Positions 6,079-7,581 of a stretch of 7,581 nt of DNA are shown piece after piece. A program made the translations under genes and the position numbers. Location of the stretch: positions 1-7,581 of the forward strand of contig SKRK01000187.1 of assembly GCA_007118525.1 (NCBI GenBank), written 5' to 3'. The stretch's first letter is position 1, and the number at the start of each line of letters is the position of its first letter. The DNA is from Balneolaceae bacterium. Lineage in GTDB: Bacteria; Bacteroidota; Rhodothermia; Balneolales; Balneolaceae. The notes below the pieces were generated by a model. The model ran no database searches. It was not told the DNA's origin and saw only the letters and a list, made by a program, of their open reading frames with translations.

Positions 6079-7278
6079 ATGCCCATTACATCTTCCGATC
6101 AAATCATTAAATGGCGCAACGACACACCCGGGTGCAGCACCTCCAATCATCTCAATAATGCGGGTGCTGCGCTAATGCCTAAGCCGGTAATTGATGCCAT
6201 CCATAACCACATAGACCTCGAAGCAGAGATCGGCGGATATGAAGCAGAGGAAGCCGCAGCAGATCGGATAGCAGATTGCTACAGCTCAGTTGCCAAACTG
6301 ATTGGCTCATCCACATCCAACATTGCCATAGTTGAAAATGCAACGGTCGCCACATCTCAGGCGCTAAGCGCATTTAAATACCGACAGGATGATACAATCA
6401 TAACCACAAATGTGGATTATGCTTCAAATCAGATTATGCTCTTAAGCCTCGCCGCTCGATTTGGGATTAATATTGTTCGTGCAGATGATCTGCCAGAAGG
6501 TGGAGCAGATCCGGATTCTGTTTTGAAACTGATCAGAAAACATCGGCCCACATTGGTGTTGATGAGCTGGATCCCAACCAACTCCGGACTGATTCAGGAT
6601 GCTAAAAGCATAGGGAGAATATGCCGCGACGAGGATGTTCCATTTATACTGGACGCCTGCCAGGCCGTGGGGCAATTTCCAATTGATGTTGACGAGCTAA
6701 ATTGTGATTTCCTTGCCGCCACTGCACGAAAGTTTTTACGGGGTCCGCGAGGGATTGGGTTCTTGTATGTCTCAGACCGGATGCTGAATCAAGGTCTTGA
6801 ACCCCTGTTCCCCGACACCCACGGCGCCACCTGGACAGCCCCTGAGGCATATCGCCTTGAGCCCGGTGCTAAACGCTATGAGAACTGGGAGTCTTCATAT
6901 GCGCTTCTGTTGGGTCTGGGCGCAGCAGCTGATTATGCAAACGGCATTGATCTTGAAATGGCCGGCAAGCGGGCTGCAGAACTGGCGGAATATACCCGTG
7001 AAAACCTCAAAGCCGCACTCCCGGGAGTTCGCGTTTTGGATTTTGGGAGAGAAAAGTGTGCGATCGTTTCGGCTGCTTTTGAGAAAAGAGAACCGGAAGA
7101 GCTGGTCCTTTTACTGCGAAAGCAAAAGATCAACACCAGCGTGGCTTCACGAACCGCAGGGGTAATCGATATGAGGGCTAAAAAGGCAACATCAATCCTT
7201 AGAATCTCCCCGCACTACTACAACACGGTTGATGAGATTGATGATTTCATTCAATGCTTGTCTGAAATACTTAATTGA
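6079..7278 (+). CDS. Class V aminotransferase-fold PLP enzyme (cysteine desulfurase/EgtE-like)
   Basis: A 399-aa PLP-dependent fold-type I enzyme of the class V aminotransferase family, soluble. Landmarks: HLNNAGAALMPKPV (24-37) at the N-terminal substrate loop, EIGGYEAEEAAADR (50-63), ENATVATSQAL (86-96) near the PLP phosphate, LDACQAVGQFPIDV (191-204) with D192 pairing with the pyridine nitrogen and Q195 near the cofactor O3', then ATARKFLRGPRGIGFLYV (214-231) with K218 as the Schiff-base lysine. ILRISPHYYNT (373-383) gives R375, the usual carboxylate-binding arginine. The overall pattern, especially the GGYxAxEAA segment and RKFLRGPRG in place of the SxHK of IscS/NifS, resembles ergothioneine-type C-S lyases (EgtE) and related uncharacterised enzymes. 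The substrate is not determined: sulfur-compound lyase, desulfurase or aminotransferase all remain possible. The start has AGGAA a few bases upstream of the ATG. Confidence 0.87.
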   Translation: MPITSSDQIIKWRNDTPGCSTSNHLNNAGAALMPKPVIDAIHNHIDLEAEIGGYEAEEAAADRIADCYSSVAKLIGSSTSNIAIVENATVATSQALSAFKYRQDDTIITTNVDYASNQIMLLSLAARFGINIVRADDLPEGGADPDSVLKLIRKHRPTLVLMSWIPTNSGLIQDAKSIGRICRDEDVPFILDACQAVGQFPIDVDELNCDFLAATARKFLRGPRGIGFLYVSDRMLNQGLEPLFPDTHGATWTAPEAYRLEPGAKRYENWESSYALLLGLGAAADYANGIDLEMAGKRAAELAEYTRENLKAALPGVRVLDFGREKCAIVSAAFEKREPEELVLLLRKQKINTSVASRTAGVIDMRAKKATSILRISPHYYNTVDEIDDFIQCLSEILN

Positions 7279-7369
7279 TCTCTACTATTTTTACTCGACT
7301 TATTAACTCTGCAGACAAATCATATTTTAAATCTTAACTCCCTTCTTCCCATCTTTTAAGGCAGCAGCA

Positions 7370-7402
7370 TGAGATTTTCCAAAATCTCAGGTCAGGGTTT
7401 TT
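7370..7402 (+). terminator. Possible intrinsic terminator downstream of the PLP enzyme gene
   Basis: TGAGATTTT (7370-7378) and AAAATCTCA (7381-7389) are perfect 9-bp arms separated only by CC, giving a tight hairpin 92 nt past the stop codon of the aminotransferase-fold gene. A run of five T follows at 7398-7402, but 8 nt after the stem, so it is not a canonical terminator. The symmetry could alternatively mark a protein-binding site. Confidence 0.4.
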
Positions 7403-7484
7403 CCTATCATACAATTCCGATTTTCCACTACTCCGCAGAGCTGTAAAGCATCGTAAATTATAGTCATACTCAATAGGATCTGCT

Positions 7485-7510
7485 AAATCAGATTTACCTG
7501 AATCTAATTT
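7485..7510. repeat. Imperfect inverted repeat upstream of the possible lipoprotein gene
   Basis: AAATCAGATT (7485-7494) and AATCTAATTT (7501-7510) pair at 9 of 10 positions around the 6-nt loop TACCTG. The repeat ends 8 nt before the ATG at 7519, so it could be an operator or a leader hairpin covering the start; being AT-rich, it may also be chance. Confidence 0.35.
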
Positions 7511-7518
7511 GTAGTGTA

Positions 7519-7581
7519 ATGAATACTCTGCTCCCTTTTAGTTTCATTGCCATTGTTACCATGCTGGCCTGCACCTCACCG
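7519..7581 (+). CDS. Possible lipoprotein N-terminus, cut by the window end
   Basis: From ATG 7519 to the last base, 21 codons stay open: a hydrophobic segment LLPFSFIAIVTMLA followed by C18 and TSP. This resembles a type II (lipoprotein) signal peptide with MLAC as lipobox, after which Cys would be lipidated and the protein anchored in a membrane. Against it, the n-region MNT has no Lys or Arg, the lipobox has Met at -3 and Leu at -2 rather than the ideal L-(A/S)-(G/A)-C, and no Shine-Dalgarno is seen. The frame has an upstream stop at 7474-7476, so 7519 is the only ATG start. The mature protein is outside the window. Confidence 0.45.
   Translation, partial: MNTLLPFSFIAIVTMLACTSP

Larger units (their letters stand above)
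7279..7518. other. Non-coding stretch after the aminotransferase-fold gene
   Basis: No convincing gene is seen here on either strand. The stretch is AT-rich and holds two inverted repeats (described separately), one soon after the end of the PLP enzyme gene and one just before the possible lipoprotein start. It therefore likely contains the 3' end of the upstream transcript and the promoter/leader of the next gene. I could not identify promoter elements with confidence. Confidence 0.4.

Noticed and set aside
6797..7165. 122-codon open frame on the plus strand within the PLP enzyme gene
   Set aside because: It lies wholly inside a gene with clear catalytic motifs in another frame, has no recognisable motif and looks like a codon-bias shadow.
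7369..7446. Short frame MRFSKISGQGF... of 25 codons starting inside the hairpin
   Set aside because: Its start is buried in the inverted repeat, the upstream ribosome site is poor, and the product shows no domain, signal or membrane pattern.

Overview
The window looks like a chromosomal piece of a Bacteroidota/Balneolota-type (FCB group) bacterium. This is an inference from the citrate synthase and aminotransferase sequences, the moderate base composition and the mostly weak or absent Shine-Dalgarno sites; no rRNA or other strong taxonomic marker is present. I see no tRNA, rRNA, CRISPR array, insertion sequence or phage gene.

Layout. Bases 1-482 (+) hold the 3' part of a tandem universal stress protein that converges on a four-gene minus-strand operon (4054 down to 520). 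In transcription order the operon encodes: (i) a 494-aa fusion of an RsbW/SpoIIAB-like histidine-kinase-type ATPase domain with a GNAT acetyltransferase domain and a C-terminal extension; (ii) a 96-aa STAS-domain protein whose start overlaps the end of the fusion gene by 32 nt; (iii) a 202-aa flavin-reductase-like FMN-binding protein; (iv) a 388-aa M20 metallopeptidase of the carboxypeptidase G2 type with all metal ligands. The tight packing (32-nt overlap, then gaps of 12 and 3 nt) suggests one transcript that joins a partner-switching-type regulatory pair to two enzymes.

Between the operon and the divergent citrate synthase gene lies a 482-nt non-coding gap (4055-4536). It contains a strong 9-bp hairpin, a recognisable broken piece of an alpha/beta hydrolase (about 4191-4364), a possible second remnant in another frame, and an AAAAACGTTTTT palindrome just upstream of gltA.

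The right part carries intact gltA (4537-5823, TCA cycle entry), a previously unlisted 43-codon single-pass membrane protein with the best ribosome binding site in the window (5903-6034), and a class V PLP-dependent aminotransferase-fold enzyme resembling cysteine desulfurases/EgtE (6079-7278). The last 303 nt are mostly non-coding, with two inverted repeats, and end in what may be the signal peptide of a lipoprotein cut by the window edge (7519-7581).

Most notable points: the ATPase-GNAT fusion with altered nucleotide-binding residues beside its STAS partner, the hydrolase pseudogene, and the small membrane protein.
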